The notes beneath the pieces are model-generated. The model saw nothing but the letters and a program-made list of their open reading frames with translations, did no database searches and was not told the origin of the DNA. DNA of 38,436 nt from positions 1-38,436 of the forward strand of contig NZ_JASAMB010000037.1 of the NCBI RefSeq assembly GCF_029948125.1, read 5' to 3'. This document shows, in pieces, positions 8,001 to 14,383 of the stretch; the stretch's first letter is position 1; each line of letters starts with the position of its first letter. The position numbers were made by a program, and so were the translations under genes. This DNA is from Catellatospora sp. KI3. GTDB lineage: Bacteria > Actinomycetota > Actinomycetes > Mycobacteriales > Micromonosporaceae.

Positions 8001-8241
8001 GGTCGCTCGCCGCGGCCTGGCTCAGGGTGGGCGTGCTGGCCGCGTCGTTGCCGAACGGGAAGATGCCGGGGCTGGTGGTGGTGATGGGCAGGTCGCCCTC
8101 GTAATCGGCCACGATCGGCAGGCCCGCGGCGTACGCGGGGTCGGGGGAGGCAGACAGCAGCGACGCGGCGAGCGCGGCGGCGGCCATCGCCGCGAGATGC
8201 CTTCGGCGCGGGTGTGGAGACTTTCCGGCTTCGCCAGACAT
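5077..8241 (-). CDS. Secreted multidomain glycoside hydrolase family 3 enzyme (beta-glucosidase / exo-glucanase type)
   Basis: A 1054-residue protein. The start at 8241 is set by GGAGGTG a few bases upstream and by the signal peptide that follows (PRRRHLAAMAAAALAASLL, Tat-like, cleavage near PAYA-A). Order: a CBM11-like beta-sandwich (about 40-210, with FSFWAKGSGSG and LLLDDIALYG), a Calx-beta-like linker domain (about 215-330), then GH3 (RMSLAEKVGQMTQAER, DAVHGDNN, KHYFGDGG). The nucleophile Asp621 lies in FVISDWAG. The GH3 C-terminal domain carries SNADDLGNQAGGW. The last 120 or so residues form an extra helical domain with no recognised function. It probably releases glucose from beta-glucans outside the cell. 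The longer open frame to 8952 has no signal peptide at its start and is rejected. Confidence 0.92.
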   Translation of the reverse strand: MSGEAGKSPHPRRRHLAAMAAAALAASLLSASPDPAYAAGLPIVADYEGDLPITTTSPGIFPFGNDAASTPTLSQAAASDRPGAGMDNHALKVAYTTTAYGGHSHNLTASQDWTAYGGFSFWAKGSGSGRQIQVEVKDGGADGEHSELWESHFTDTADWQQVKIPFGSFTKRTDYQPGGGPTDGTLTLTQMWGYAVNLGSNVTGELLLDDIALYGSAQPRVGLVQDAYTTDAGGSVDVTVTATQPGDGPLSNAITVHYTVGGGTAVDGTDFHAATGTLTFPAGTASGTTQRITVATIGGTPASVGRTIPVKLTAEGATLGGDTATVVINAHGLPYLDAGLPVPQRVADLLGRMSLAEKVGQMTQAERAAVGSGTPIITYRLGSLLSGGGSVPNPNTPTAWADMIDNFQLHARATPLQIPLIYGIDAVHGDNNLDGATVFPHNIGLGASRDPDLVKRTGELTAQETRATGIPWTFSPCLCVSRDERWGRSYESFGEDPALVQLLETIIDGLQHDGNLADRGAVLATAKHYFGDGGTRYGSSTNGSYTTDQGVTYGTRDQLEAIHLAPFKTAVRKGVGSVMPSYSSLQILGEDSAPVKMHGRADQLTGVLKQQLGFKGFVISDWAGIDQLGPDYKSDVKVGVNAGIDMVMVPFNVQGFTTALTELATSGDVSAARIDDAVARILTQKFALGLFEHPFSDRTGLADIGSAAHRQVARQAAAKSQVLLKNDGRILPLSKNAKIYVAGSNADDLGNQAGGWTLSWQGGSGDAGTGTTILDGIRQVAPHATVTYSKDASAPIGSASVGVVVVGETPYAEGVGDVGNGHTLQLSPADRAAVDKVCAAVRCVVMTVSGRPLDLTGVVPRAAGVVASWLPGSEGAGVADVLFGDKPFTGRLPVSWFLSESQLPLNLGDRYYDPLYAYGWGLRTDSGRARLQSLRAKLAVLGDDRDAAAAVRALDRALTPGWWRADGTARDGARVLAALQDAARSLQRSAHDGFGYDDPLVSVARDIAQAAVVEAGPGAMAYTASLTADAEHQLLLGNPATAVGLLGQAYHRVD

Positions 8242-8352
8242 GGGTGACACCTCCGAGGAGCAGTCGAAGGACGCCGACCAGTCGGCCGAGCGGAGCCGAG
8301 CTGCGATCCGGCGCGCGCCGGACCAGCGACCATCATCGATTAGGACGATCGG

Positions 8353-8382
8353 ACAATAACGATTTTCATGGATGCCAGTCAA
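8353..8382 (-). promoter_or_regulatory. Probable GH3 promoter
   Basis: Read leftward: TTGACT (8382-8377), an 18-base spacer, and TATTGT (8358-8353). Transcription would begin near 8346, leaving a leader of about 100 bases before the GH3 start. Confidence 0.45.
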
Positions 8383-8406
8383 GGTTCCCGACTTTCCCGG
8401 TGCGAC

Positions 8407-8420
8407 GGAGAGCGCTCTCT
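8407..8420. promoter_or_regulatory. LacI/CebR-type operator candidate, distal site
   Basis: GAGAGCGCTCTC (8408-8419) is a perfect 12-base palindrome. It matches 10 of 14 positions of the TGGGAGCGCTCCCA operator known for CebR-type LacI regulators. It sits upstream of the GH3 -35 region in the 505-base divergent gap. Between it and 8620 I see no gene; only short unconvincing frames. Confidence 0.55.
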
Positions 8421-8624
8421 GCGTGCGGTGCGCGGGAGCGGTCGGCGGTGCGGACGCGGCGGAGAAGGGCGCCACTTCGGCCGGTCGACGTCGATATGGA
8501 GCGTGTCGGAAAGGCGTTCGGAGTATCCGCGCATGGCAGCTGAACTGCGATGCGACAACGTGGACACCAGGTATGCCGGATAGTTCGGAGTTGGCGCTCG
8601 GCTGCCAACTCCGCCCGCCCCGTA

Positions 8625-8654
8625 TTGACAACATTGTTTGCAGAAGCGGACCAT
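8625..8654 (+). promoter_or_regulatory. Probable GH16 promoter
   Basis: TTGACA (8625-8630), an 18-base spacer and GACCAT (8649-8654). The operator at 8660-8673 covers the expected transcription start. Confidence 0.45.
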
Positions 8655-8659
8655 CCTGC

Positions 8660-8673
8660 TGAGAGCGCTCCCT
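8660..8673. promoter_or_regulatory. LacI/CebR-type operator at the GH16 transcription start
   Basis: TGAGAGCGCTCCCT matches 12 of 14 positions of TGGGAGCGCTCCCA. It lies just downstream of the candidate -10, the classic position for repression. It shares its core with the 8407-8420 site. Confidence 0.65.
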
Positions 8674-8746
8674 CTCCTGTCCACGACCGGCGGCCCCGTC
8701 GGAAGTGGACCGCCTGCCCGCCCCGTCCCCCTGAAAGGGCAACCAC

Positions 8747-10093
8747 ATGACCGCCTTCCGCACCGGCTGGCGCCGCGCGCGCGTGGCCGCGCTCACCTTC
8801 GCGGTCGCCGTCACCGGCGCCGTCGTCACCTCGCCGCCCGAGGCCACCGCGGGCCTGCCGGGCGTCCCGTCCGGCTGGACCCAGGTGTTCGGCGAGGACT
8901 TCAACGGCTCCGCGGGCTCCGGCCTGAACACCGCCAACTGGCTGTACGACATCGGCCACGGCTACCCCGGCGGCGCCGCCAACTGGGGTACCGGCGAGAT
9001 CGAGTACATGACCAACAGCACCCAGAACGTCTACCTCGACGGCAACGGCAACCTGGTCATCAAGCCGATCCGCGACGGGGCCGGCAACTGGACCAGCGGC
9101 CGGGTCGAGACCCAGCGCACCGACTTCGCCGCCCCGGCCGGCGGCAAGCTGCGCCTGGAGGGCCGCCTGCAGCAGCCCAACGTCAGCGGCGCGGCGGCGG
9201 CCGGCTACTGGCCCGCCTTCTGGACGCTCGGCGCGGCCGCCCGTGGCACCGGTGCCAGCGGCTGGCCCGGCATCGGCGAGATCGACCTGATGGAGGACAT
9301 CAACGGTCGCAGCTCCGAGTTCGCCACCCTGCACTGCGGCGTCGCGCCCGGCGGCCCGTGCAACGAGTACACCGGCCTCGGCAGCGGCGAGCGCGCCTGC
9401 GGCGGCTGCCAGACCGGCTTCCACACGTACGCGATGGAGCTGGACCGCAGCGTGTCGCCGGAGCAGATCCGGTGGTACCTGGACGGCAGCAACTTCTTCA
9501 CCGTCAACGCCAACCAGGTCGACGCGACCACCTGGAACAACGCCACCCACCACGGCTTCTTCATGATCCTGAACGTGGCGATCGGCGGCTCGTTCCCGGG
9601 CGCGTTCGGCGGCGGCCCCACCGGCTCGACCGTGTCGGGCGTGCCGATGATCGTGGACTACGTCGCGGCGTACACCGCCGGTGGCGGCGGTGGCAACCCG
9701 CAGCCCGGCGGCAAGGCGATCAAGGCCGCCAACGGGCTGTGCCTGGACGTCCGCGCCTCCGGCACCGCCAACGGCACCGCGGTCCAGACCTACACCTGCA
9801 ACGGCACCGGCGCGCAGCAGTGGACCTACGTCGAGGCGGGCACCACGCTGCACGCGCTCGGCAAGTGCGCCGACATCACCGGCGCGGGCACCGCCAACGG
9901 CACGAAGATCCAGCTGTGGGACTGCAACAACACCGGGGCCCAGGTGTTCATCCACCGGGCGGACGGGTCGTACTACAACCCGCAGTCCAACCGCTGCCTG
10001 GACATCCCGAACAACACCACCACCCCGGGCACGCAGTCGCAGATCTGGGACTGCAACGGCTCGGCGGCCCAGCGCTGGTCGCTGCCCGCCTGA
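8747..10093 (+). CDS. Secreted GH16 endo-beta-glucanase (laminarinase type) with C-terminal ricin-type lectin domain
   Basis: A 448-residue protein with a signal peptide (RRARVAALTFAVAVTGAVV, cleavage near EATA-G). The GH16 catalytic centre is GEIDLMEDI: Glu178 nucleophile, Asp180, and Glu183 acid/base. GYWPAFWTLG and FHTYAMELD are typical flanking family blocks. After a glycine-rich linker (about 308-320) comes a beta-trefoil ricin/CBM13-like domain with repeated QxW motifs (GAQQWTYV, a KIQLWDCNNTGAQ block, and SAAQRWSLP). The domain carries paired cysteines (CLDVRA...YTCNG). It probably cuts beta-1,3 or mixed beta-glucans extracellularly, with the divergent GH3 enzyme finishing the oligosaccharides. 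The ribosome binding site is weak (AAAGGG). Confidence 0.92.
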   Translation: MTAFRTGWRRARVAALTFAVAVTGAVVTSPPEATAGLPGVPSGWTQVFGEDFNGSAGSGLNTANWLYDIGHGYPGGAANWGTGEIEYMTNSTQNVYLDGNGNLVIKPIRDGAGNWTSGRVETQRTDFAAPAGGKLRLEGRLQQPNVSGAAAAGYWPAFWTLGAAARGTGASGWPGIGEIDLMEDINGRSSEFATLHCGVAPGGPCNEYTGLGSGERACGGCQTGFHTYAMELDRSVSPEQIRWYLDGSNFFTVNANQVDATTWNNATHHGFFMILNVAIGGSFPGAFGGGPTGSTVSGVPMIVDYVAAYTAGGGGGNPQPGGKAIKAANGLCLDVRASGTANGTAVQTYTCNGTGAQQWTYVEAGTTLHALGKCADITGAGTANGTKIQLWDCNNTGAQVFIHRADGSYYNPQSNRCLDIPNNTTTPGTQSQIWDCNGSAAQRWSLPA

Positions 10094-10102
10094 CCGAGGT
10101 AC

Positions 10103-10132
10103 GCCGGGTGCGGCGCGTACGCCGCGCCCGGC
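10103..10132. terminator. Bidirectional hairpin between GH16 and rho
   Basis: A 13-pair stem (one G-U) with a CGTA loop, 10103-10115 with 10120-10132. It fills the 39-base space between convergent genes and touches the rho stop codon. Confidence 0.7.
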
Positions 10133-11347
10133 TCAACCCTGCCGGCTCTGCGCCAGCTGGAGCAGGAACTCGGCGTTGCTGGCGGTCTTGCCGAGCCGGT
10201 CCACCAGCTGCTCGCCGGCCGACTGGCCGTCCATCGAGCGCATCGCGCGGCGCAGGCGCCGCACCAGGTCCAGCTCGCGCGGGTCGAGTAGCAGCTCCTC
10301 GCGGCGGGTGCCGGAGGCGTCGACGTCGACCGCCGGGAAGACGCGCCGCTCGGCCAGGCCGCGCAGCAGGCGCAGCTCGGCGTTGCCGGTGCTCTTGAAC
10401 TCCTCGAAGATGACCGTGTCGCCCAGCGAACCGGTCTCCACCAGCGCGGTGGCGATGATGGTCAGCGAGCCGCCGCCCTCGATGTTGCGGGCCGCGCCGA
10501 GGAAGCGCTTGGGCCCGTACAGGGCGCCGGCCTCGATGCCGCCGGACATGACCCGGCCGCCGGAGGGGGCGGCGAGGTTGTAGGCGCGGCCCAGCCGGGT
10601 GATGGAGTCGAGCAGCACGATCACGTCGCGGCCGCCCTCGACCAGGCGCTTGGCCCGCTCGATGGCCAGTTCGGCCACGGCGGTGTGCTCGGCCGGCGGC
10701 TGGTCGAAGGTGGACGAGACGACCTCACCGCGTACGGTGCGGCGCATGTCGGTGACCTCTTCGGGCCGCTCGTCGATGAGGATCGCCATCAGGTGGCAGT
10801 CGGGGTGGTTGATCGAGACGGCGCGGGCGATCGCCTGCAGCACCTGCGTCTTGCCCGCCTTGGGGGGCGACACGATCAGGGCCCGCTGGCCCTTGCCGAT
10901 GGGGCTGAGCAGGTCGATGACACGGGTGGTGAGCACCTGCGGCTCGACCTCCAGCCGCAGCCGCTCCTGCGGGAACAGCGGCGTGAGCCGGTAGAAGTCG
11001 GGGCGGGGCGCGGGCGGGTCGGCGGGGTCGCCGTTGACCGTGTGCGCCGCCGTCACGGTCGGGCGGCGGCCGGAGCGGCCGTCGCCGCGTTCGGCCGGGG
11101 CCGCCATGGCGCCGGTGAGCACGTCGCCGCGCCGCAGGTCGTGCTGCCGGACCAGGGCGGGCGGCAGGTACGGGTCGCGGGGGTCGGGCAGGTAGCCGCG
11201 CAGGCGTACGAACGCGTGGTGGTCGCGGGTGTCGACGATGCCGGTGAAGGCCGTGGCGGTGTCGTCGGGGCTCGGTTCGGACGTGGTGGCGGTGCCGCGG
11301 CGGCGGTGCCGGGCGGGGGACTGCGCCTTGACGGCCAGTTCGGTCAT
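10133..11347 (-). CDS. rho: Short-form transcription termination factor Rho
   Basis: A 404-residue protein. The start is set by AGGAG seven bases before ATG 11347; the longer frame to 11602 is mostly non-coding leader. An RNA-binding cold-shock-like domain (FTGIVDTRDHHAFVRLRGYL) is followed by the Rho ATPase: P-loop SPPKAGKT (Lys166), the LIDERPEEVTDM block, Walker B-type DVIVLLDSITRL, GGRVMSGGIE (Q-loop region), and SLTIIATALVETGS with GNAELRL. Main Rho proteins of actinobacteria usually carry a long charged N-terminal insertion of several hundred residues. Here the N-terminus is only a short basic stretch (RHRRRGTATT), so this is probably a second, paralogous Rho. It would be a hexameric RNA-dependent translocase acting on untranslated RNA. 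Confidence 0.93.
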   Translation of the reverse strand: MTELAVKAQSPARHRRRGTATTSEPSPDDTATAFTGIVDTRDHHAFVRLRGYLPDPRDPYLPPALVRQHDLRRGDVLTGAMAAPAERGDGRSGRRPTVTAAHTVNGDPADPPAPRPDFYRLTPLFPQERLRLEVEPQVLTTRVIDLLSPIGKGQRALIVSPPKAGKTQVLQAIARAVSINHPDCHLMAILIDERPEEVTDMRRTVRGEVVSSTFDQPPAEHTAVAELAIERAKRLVEGGRDVIVLLDSITRLGRAYNLAAPSGGRVMSGGIEAGALYGPKRFLGAARNIEGGGSLTIIATALVETGSLGDTVIFEEFKSTGNAELRLLRGLAERRVFPAVDVDASGTRREELLLDPRELDLVRRLRRAMRSMDGQSAGEQLVDRLGKTASNAEFLLQLAQSRQG

Positions 11348-11460
11348 GGTGGTGCTCCTGGGTGGGTTCGGCCGCGCACGGCGGTGCCGCGGCGGTGACG
11401 GCGCGGACGCGGGCCGATGGCGGTATGGCGATACCGGGCGGCGCGTCGTGGCGCGGTGGG

Positions 11461-11499
11461 AAGCCGGGCGGGAGCGAAAGTTTCCCGCTGCTGCGGCTT
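11461..11499 (-). promoter_or_regulatory. Structured hairpin in the rho 5' leader
   Basis: AAGCCG/CGGCTT outer stem and GCGGGA/TCCCGC inner stem (11461-11466 with 11494-11499; 11468-11473 with 11483-11488). A second small hairpin, CGGTAT-GGCG-ATACCG, lies at 11421-11436. Both would be in the roughly 200-base leader if the promoter at 11552-11580 is used. Leader-based autoregulation is known for rho in enterobacteria; here it is inference. Confidence 0.4.
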
Positions 11500-11551
11500 G
11501 AGATCGGCAAGCCCTGGGGGTCGATGCCTCCAGCGAGGGCTGCTGTGGCCC

Positions 11552-11580
11552 ACGGTAGCCCATACCGTCACCGTCGGCAA
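11552..11580 (-). promoter_or_regulatory. Probable rho promoter
   Basis: Read leftward: TTGCCG (11580-11575), a 17-base spacer, and TACCGT (11557-11552). The spacing is good and both hexamers are actinobacterial in style. Confidence 0.5.
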
Positions 11581-11625
11581 GCACCACCGCTGTCGTGCGC
11601 ACTTTCGACCGATGATCATTGGCCC

Positions 11626-11655
11626 TTGTGGTGATCCGTTTGTGACCCTTAGTCT
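11626..11655 (+). promoter_or_regulatory. Possible methyltransferase promoter
   Basis: TTGTGG (11626-11631), an 18-base spacer and TAGTCT (11650-11655). A CTCCTC/GAGGAG inverted repeat (11672-11677 with 11688-11693) follows in the leader. The rest of the 376-base divergent gap (11348-11723) shows no gene. Confidence 0.35.
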
Positions 11656-11723
11656 CATCCGTTACTGAGAACTCCTCGATTTCCGCTGAGGAGGAGCGAC
11701 TGGGTCAAGGATGGGGGACGCCC

Positions 11724-12434
11724 ATGGACGCGGATGACATCCGCGCCGCCACCGCCGTGGAGAACCGGCACTGGTGGTATCGGGAACGCCGCGCGATCAT
11801 CGCCCGCGAGCTGCGCCGGATCGGCACTCCGGGCAAGGCCGTGGAGATCGGAGCGTCCGGCGGCGGCAACAGCCAGACCCTGCGGGACATGGGCTGGGAC
11901 GTGCTGGTCACCGAGTACATCCAGGAGGGCGTCGACATCGCCCGGCAGCGGGGCTTCGACGCGATCCAGGCCGACGCCCGGGACCTGCCGCTGGCGGACG
12001 GCTCCTTCGACCTGCTCGTCGCGTTCGACGTGCTGGAGCACATCGAGGAGGACGACCAGGCGGCCGCCGAGATCCACCGGGTGCTGCGCCCCGGCGGCAC
12101 GGCGCTGATCGCGGTGCCGTGCGACATGGAGCTGTGGTCCAAGCATGACGTCGCCACCGGGCACTTCCGCCGCTACGACCGGGCGGGCCTGGTCAAGCTG
12201 ATGGAGGGCGCCGGGATGGTCGTCGAGACGCTGTGGAGCTGGAACGTGCTGCTGCGCCCGGTGGTCAAGCTGCGGCGCCGCAACGCCGACGACGCGCAGA
12301 ACGAGCACGACATCGTCGCCGTACCGTGGCTGGTCAACTTCGGGCTCGGCCTGATCATCAAGTTCGAGCGGCTGCTGCCGGTGAAGAACCGGCGCGGGGT
12401 GTCGCTGATGATGCGGGCCGTCAAGCCGATGTGA
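11724..12434 (+). CDS. Class I SAM-dependent methyltransferase
   Basis: A 236-residue Rossmann-type methyltransferase. ATG 11724 is preceded by ATGGGGGACGCCC, containing a G-rich ribosome site. N-terminal NRHWWYRERRAII is typical of sugar/lipid-associated methyltransferases. Motif I is VEIGASGGGNSQTL, the acidic loop is VTEYI, motif IV is LLVAFDVLEHIEED, and LRPGGTALIAVPCD follows. GHFRRYDRAGL is a familiar block in exopolysaccharide and cell-envelope methyltransferases. The next gene on the same strand is a GT39-like membrane glycosyltransferase, which supports a role in envelope glycan modification, though the 196-base gap argues for separate promoters. The exact substrate is unknown. Confidence 0.85.
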   Translation: MDADDIRAATAVENRHWWYRERRAIIARELRRIGTPGKAVEIGASGGGNSQTLRDMGWDVLVTEYIQEGVDIARQRGFDAIQADARDLPLADGSFDLLVAFDVLEHIEEDDQAAAEIHRVLRPGGTALIAVPCDMELWSKHDVATGHFRRYDRAGLVKLMEGAGMVVETLWSWNVLLRPVVKLRRRNADDAQNEHDIVAVPWLVNFGLGLIIKFERLLPVKNRRGVSLMMRAVKPM

Positions 12435-12519
12435 CGGGGCATCCATCGGCGGCGATCGACGTCGATGGCGCCGGGGTCGGGGTGGTGCCGGTCGGCGACC
12501 TGCGTCACAATGCTGCGGT

Positions 12520-12554
12520 GGGTGCGCCGGGCCGAACGCGGTCCGGGCGCACCC
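12520..12554. repeat. Inverted repeat in the leader of the GT39-like gene
   Basis: GGGTGCGCC (12520-12528) pairs with GGCGCACCC (12546-12554). It lies between the methyltransferase stop and the glycosyltransferase start. It could be a terminator for the former or a leader hairpin for the latter. Confidence 0.4.
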
Positions 12555-12630
12555 CTGCGGCGGGGCAGCGCCGCGACCCGGCTGGCCCCGTCCGCCGCGC
12601 GTGCGGACCCCTGAAGAATCGGAGCAGGTA

Positions 12631-14301
12631 GTGTCCGACGTCGATGTCGAACCAGGTTTGCCGACCCCGTCGGACGACATCCCACCGCCGCAGGCCCCGG
12701 CGCAGGCGCCCCCGCCCCCGCCCCCGCCCTGGTGGCAGGTGCGGCTGCCCAACGCGCTGACCGGTCTGCTGCTACTGCTCATGTCGTGGTTCGTGATCGC
12801 CCAGGGGCGGTTCCACGGCCGCACCTACGACGAGTACATGCAGGACGACTACGGCGCCCGGGTGCTGAAGTTCTACCTCAGCTGGGGCGAGGACCGCTCG
12901 TTCCTCGACTTCCCGGACTACATCTACATGCCGCAGCACGGCTCCGGCGCCGAGGTGATCGTCGCGTTCTTCCAGCACCTCACCGGCGAGGTGTGGCAGA
13001 CCCGAACCATGGTCTGCGGCGCCATGGGCGTGCTCGGCATCCTGGTCATGTGGCTGGCGGGCCGCGAGATGGCCGGGCCGTGGGGCGGGTTCGCCGCCGC
13101 GCTCGGGCTGGCGCTGTACCCGCGCTACACCGGCCAGATGCCCAACAACTCCAAGGACATCCCGCTGGCCGGGGCGATGCTGCTGGTGCTGTGGCTGGTG
13201 CTGCGCCTGATGCGCCGCTGGTCGCAGCCCGACCGCAAGCACGAGGTGCTGGAACTCGCCGCGATCGGTGCCGCGATCGGCTTCGCCGCCTCGATCCGGG
13301 TCACCTCACTGCTCTGGTTCGGCCTGCTCGGACTGCTGGCCCTGGGCTACTGGGTGCGCAACTGGCGCAGGCTGCGCGGCCCGGCGCTGCGCGCCGAGCT
13401 GAGCAACCAGTTCAGCGCCGCCATCGTCATCGCGCCGACGGCCTACCTGGTGATGTCGCTGCTGTGGCCGTACCTGCTGACCAACCCCGGGGACGGGCTG
13501 AAGGCGTCGATCTCGTCGATGTCGAAGTACGACTGGAACCACGACATCATGTTCGCGGGCTCCTGGGTCCGCTCCACCGACCTGCCGTGGGACTTCGCCC
13601 CGCGCTGGCTGATCGTCGGGTCGCCGCTGCCGGTGGTCCTGCTGACCCTGGCCGCGGCCGTGGCGCTGGTGGTGGCACTGGTCCGGCGGCAGACCCTCGA
13701 CGGGCGGCTGCTGCTGATCGGCGCGTACATCGTGGTGCCGATCCTGATGGTGATCGTCGCCCAGGCCACGCTCTACAACGGGCTGCGGCACTTCCTGTTC
13801 GTGGTGCCGGGCATGCTGCTGCTGGCGGCCACGGTGCTGGTGCGCTGGGTGCGGCAGTCCTTCGACTCCGGCCGCGCGGTGCTGGCCTGGGCGCTGATCG
13901 GCGCGGCGGTGCTCGGGCAGGCGGAGGTCGTGGTCTCCTCGGCGCGCATCTACCCGTACGAGTACTCGTACTTCAGCCCGCTGGTCGGCAGCTACGACCG
14001 GGGCCACCTCAACTACGAGAACCTCTACTACGGCTCGTGCACCCGGGCCGCGGCGGTGTGGATGGCCGAGAACTACCAGCAGTACACCGACGAGGCCAAC
14101 CCGACGTTCCGCGACGAGAACCAGTGGAACACACTGGCCAAGGCGGACCTGCCGGACAACTTCGTCGACATCGGCGACGGGCAGCCGCTGTTCCGGATCA
14201 CCTCCGGCGAGCCCGGCGCCGGCTACCGGGAGATCCACGCCGAGGTGCTGCTGGGCGAGAAGATCTGCCGCGTCTCGGTGCTCGACCCGACCGTGTACTG
14301 A
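12631..14301 (+). CDS. GT39/ArnT-like polyprenyl-phosphate-dependent membrane glycosyltransferase
   Basis: A 556-residue protein. GTG 12631 follows GGAGCAGG, which decides the start over an open frame from 12601. A cytoplasmic proline-rich N-terminus (PPPPPPPWWQV) precedes about ten to twelve hydrophobic helices. The first outer loop holds acidic residues (YDEYMQDDYG), as in GT-C enzymes that take sugar from polyprenyl phosphate. PRYTGQMPNNSKDIPLAGAM matches the SKDIP block of actinobacterial family 39 proteins. The C-terminal part (from about residue 445) is extracytoplasmic, with YEYSYFSPLVG and YYGSCTRAA. The acceptor is unknown: lipid, glycan or protein are all possible. Confidence 0.83.
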   Translation: MSDVDVEPGLPTPSDDIPPPQAPAQAPPPPPPPWWQVRLPNALTGLLLLLMSWFVIAQGRFHGRTYDEYMQDDYGARVLKFYLSWGEDRSFLDFPDYIYMPQHGSGAEVIVAFFQHLTGEVWQTRTMVCGAMGVLGILVMWLAGREMAGPWGGFAAALGLALYPRYTGQMPNNSKDIPLAGAMLLVLWLVLRLMRRWSQPDRKHEVLELAAIGAAIGFAASIRVTSLLWFGLLGLLALGYWVRNWRRLRGPALRAELSNQFSAAIVIAPTAYLVMSLLWPYLLTNPGDGLKASISSMSKYDWNHDIMFAGSWVRSTDLPWDFAPRWLIVGSPLPVVLLTLAAAVALVVALVRRQTLDGRLLLIGAYIVVPILMVIVAQATLYNGLRHFLFVVPGMLLLAATVLVRWVRQSFDSGRAVLAWALIGAAVLGQAEVVVSSARIYPYEYSYFSPLVGSYDRGHLNYENLYYGSCTRAAAVWMAENYQQYTDEANPTFRDENQWNTLAKADLPDNFVDIGDGQPLFRITSGEPGAGYREIHAEVLLGEKICRVSVLDPTVY

Positions 14302-14327
14302 ACCCCGGGCGCCCGACCGACGGTGAA

Positions 14328-14371
14328 GAAGGGCCCCTTCTACATCGCATTGCGATAAGAAGGGGCCCTTC
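14328..14371. terminator. Convergent terminator, GAAGGGCCCCTTCT type
   Basis: A 14-pair perfect stem (14328-14341 with 14358-14371) with a 16-base loop that itself contains ATCGCATTGCGAT. It is placed between two convergent genes and can act on both strands. The arm resembles a terminator common in Micromonosporaceae (from memory, not checked). Confidence 0.8.
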
Positions 14372-14383
14372 CTTACCGCACGG

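Noticed and set aside
5776-8247. An 823-residue open frame antisense to the GH3 gene
   Set aside because: No ribosome site or domain; the opposite strand encodes clear GH3, CBM-like and signal sequences.
8242-8952. N-terminal extension of the GH3 frame to 8952
   Set aside because: It would bury the signal peptide 237 residues inside and would run over the GH16 start; a good ribosome site supports 8241.
11348-11602. N-terminal extension of Rho to 11602
   Set aside because: It contains the candidate promoter and two hairpins, and AGGAG supports the start at 11347.
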